Part shown: positions 5,967 through 6,849 of the stretch, one piece after another
Layout: each line of letters opens with the position of its first letter
Numbering within the stretch: position 1 is the stretch's first letter
Origin: Clostridia bacterium
GTDB taxonomy: Bacteria; Bacillota; Clostridia; Christensenellales; Borkfalkiaceae
Direction: 5' to 3'
DNA length: 6,849 bases
Assembly: GCA_029071285.1 (NCBI GenBank)
Contig: JAIEAS010000058.1
Location: 1-6,849 of the forward strand
The notes under the pieces: generated by a model
Told to the model about the DNA's origin: nothing
Database searches by the model: none
Seen by the model: only the letters and a program-made list of their open reading frames with translations
Position numbers and translations under genes: made by a program

Positions 5967-5989
5967 ACTCTGAATTTACAAGTATCTTT
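5961..5989 (-). repeat. Perfect 9-bp inverted repeat upstream of mazF
   Basis: AAAGATACT (5961-5969) and AGTATCTTT (5981-5989) are exact reverse complements separated by 11 bases. The mazF-proximal arm covers the expected -35 position of the mazF promoter. There is no T-run after the hairpin in the minus direction beyond the arm itself, and the stem is AT-rich, so it is a weak terminator for the exchanger. An operator is the more attractive reading, but this is inference. Confidence 0.6.
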
Positions 5990-6029
5990 ATACAAATATT
6001 TTTGCCGCGAAAAAGCCGTTTTATACTTA

Positions 6030-6849
6030 TCAGTAAAGTTTTATTACGCCGTACAAATTAAGGAAAACCAAAACGTAATATACGACGAGACACACAAGGC
6101 AGATTATACCGAATATTCTGCCGAGGCTTTTTGATTTTCCCCAGCACGAACAGAATATCAATACCGACGCGAATAGTGCAACCAGTCCGCTGACTATTCC
6201 CTCCATAGTAAACGGAAGTCCGTTCGTACCCGTGCAAAGCGCGCCTACGCCGCCTATAAGCAAAACGTTTGCGATATTGCTGCCTATAATATTTCCGGTT
6301 GCAATTCCTACGTCGCCTTTCTTCGCCGCCGAAATCGAAGTTACAAGTTCAGGCAATGAAGTTCCGAAAGCCACAACGGTAAGCGCGACTATTTCCGCAG
6401 GAATGTTGAACACGTCCCTTGCAATATACTGCGCCGAGGTAACGACAAGTTCGGCGCCGCCGACAACCATACCGAGCCCTACCACCGTCAGAATTATCAG
6501 AAACCAAACTTTTGATTGCAAATTTTCATAGCCCGCTTTAATCTTCTCCCAGCGGTTTGCGGGGACGGCTTCCGCTTTGTCGCCTTCGAATGTTGCAACC
6601 GCAGCGGTCGCTTCTTCCAAAAGGGCTTTAGACTGCTTTTTTGCAAGTACGATATTGTACGCCATAAAACCGATATATAAGACGACGAGAATTAAACCTT
6701 CCCACCATTCAAACGCGCTGCCGAAAAAGCCCAGAATCACGAAGAGCGCGCCAGAAATAATCAGAACAGGCAAGTCGATAAACCGCGTGGTTTTTTCAAC
6801 TGGCAGTTTGCAGATTAGTGCGGAAATTCCGAGAATGAGGAAGATATTC
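6030..6849 (-). CDS. CaCA-family (YrbG-like) sodium/calcium exchanger, 5' part missing
   Basis: An integral membrane cation antiporter of the Ca2+:cation antiporter superfamily, probably exchanging Ca2+ for Na+ (or K+/H+) at the cell membrane. The frame stays open to the window edge, so the TTG at 6773 is not the start; 272 residues are visible and the true N-terminus, with most of the first alpha repeat, lies outside. The first visible residues NIFLILGISALICKLPV are the end of alpha repeat 1. Helices and a cytoplasmic loop of about 45 mostly charged residues follow. The second alpha repeat is complete: GGAELVV, then GTSLPELVTS at visible residues 162-171 and GNIIGSNIANV at 185-195, carrying the acidic residue (E167) and Asn typical of the ion site. 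Two or three more helices lead to the C-terminus IKLY. The ion specificity cannot be read from this part. The stop is TGA, 126 bases before mazF. Confidence 0.93.
   Translation of the reverse strand, partial: NIFLILGISALICKLPVEKTTRFIDLPVLIISGALFVILGFFGSAFEWWEGLILVVLYIGFMAYNIVLAKKQSKALLEEATAAVATFEGDKAEAVPANRWEKIKAGYENLQSKVWFLIILTVVGLGMVVGGAELVVTSAQYIARDVFNIPAEIVALTVVAFGTSLPELVTSISAAKKGDVGIATGNIIGSNIANVLLIGGVGALCTGTNGLPFTMEGIVSGLVALFASVLIFCSCWGKSKSLGRIFGIICLVCLVVYYVLVFLNLYGVIKLY

Noticed and set aside
5841..6134. A plus-strand open frame of 97 codons crossing mazF, the intergenic space and the exchanger end, considered as a possible antitoxin.
   Set aside because: It is antisense to two real genes, shows no antitoxin-like pattern, and has no convincing ribosome-binding site.
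6771..6773. TTG at 6773 as the start of the exchanger.
   Set aside because: The frame stays open to the window edge, and the residues upstream (NIFLILGISALICKLPV) match the end of the first alpha repeat of CaCA exchangers, so the gene begins outside.

Overview
The window looks like a stretch of chromosome from a member of the Bacillota, most likely a Clostridia-type gut or anaerobe lineage; this is inference. It rests on the MazF protein, which is of the Bacillus/Clostridium EndoA type, on the radical-SAM DUF512 gene sitting beside der and plsY (an arrangement I know from Clostridia), on AT-rich SigA-type promoters, and on a dominance of TAA stops. Every gene I can support lies on the minus strand, so transcription runs from high to low coordinates. 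No rRNA, tRNA, CRISPR array, insertion sequence or phage gene was seen, and no gene-free stretch exceeds about 130 bases.

In the direction of transcription the layout is: (1) 6849-6030, the 3' part of a CaCA-family cation exchanger whose start lies outside the window; (2) 5903-5556, a MazF/EndoA-type mRNA endonuclease with no antitoxin gene next to it, preceded by a promoter-like site overlapped by a perfect 9-bp inverted repeat and followed by a strong terminator; (3) 5474-3899, lspA and rluD, an overlapping pair covering lipoprotein signal-peptide removal and rRNA pseudouridylation; (4) 3821-3483, a lone uncharacterised three-helix membrane protein with its own promoter, Shine-Dalgarno site and terminator; (5) 3395-1, a tightly packed operon of a DUF512 radical-SAM protein, a TfoX N-terminal-domain protein, the ribosome-assembly GTPase Der and the start of PlsY, the acyl-phosphate glycerol-3-phosphate acyltransferase. 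Junctions in this operon are 0, 4 and -1 bases.

Most of the content is conserved housekeeping: envelope maturation (LspA, PlsY) and ribosome maturation (RluD, Der). The most notable signal is regulatory. The two housekeeping operons, lspA-rluD and DUF512-tfoX-der-plsY, each have a near-consensus SigA promoter whose -10 hexamer ends exactly 6 bases before the ATG, with no Shine-Dalgarno sequence. Both transcripts should therefore begin at or next to the start codon (leaderless), and both coding sequences open with the same nine bases, ATGCTTGAA. The two neighbouring single genes, mazF and the three-helix protein, instead have leaders of about 26-28 bases with Shine-Dalgarno sites. The second notable point is the orphan MazF with an operator-like palindrome. 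I see no wholly new multi-gene system here.
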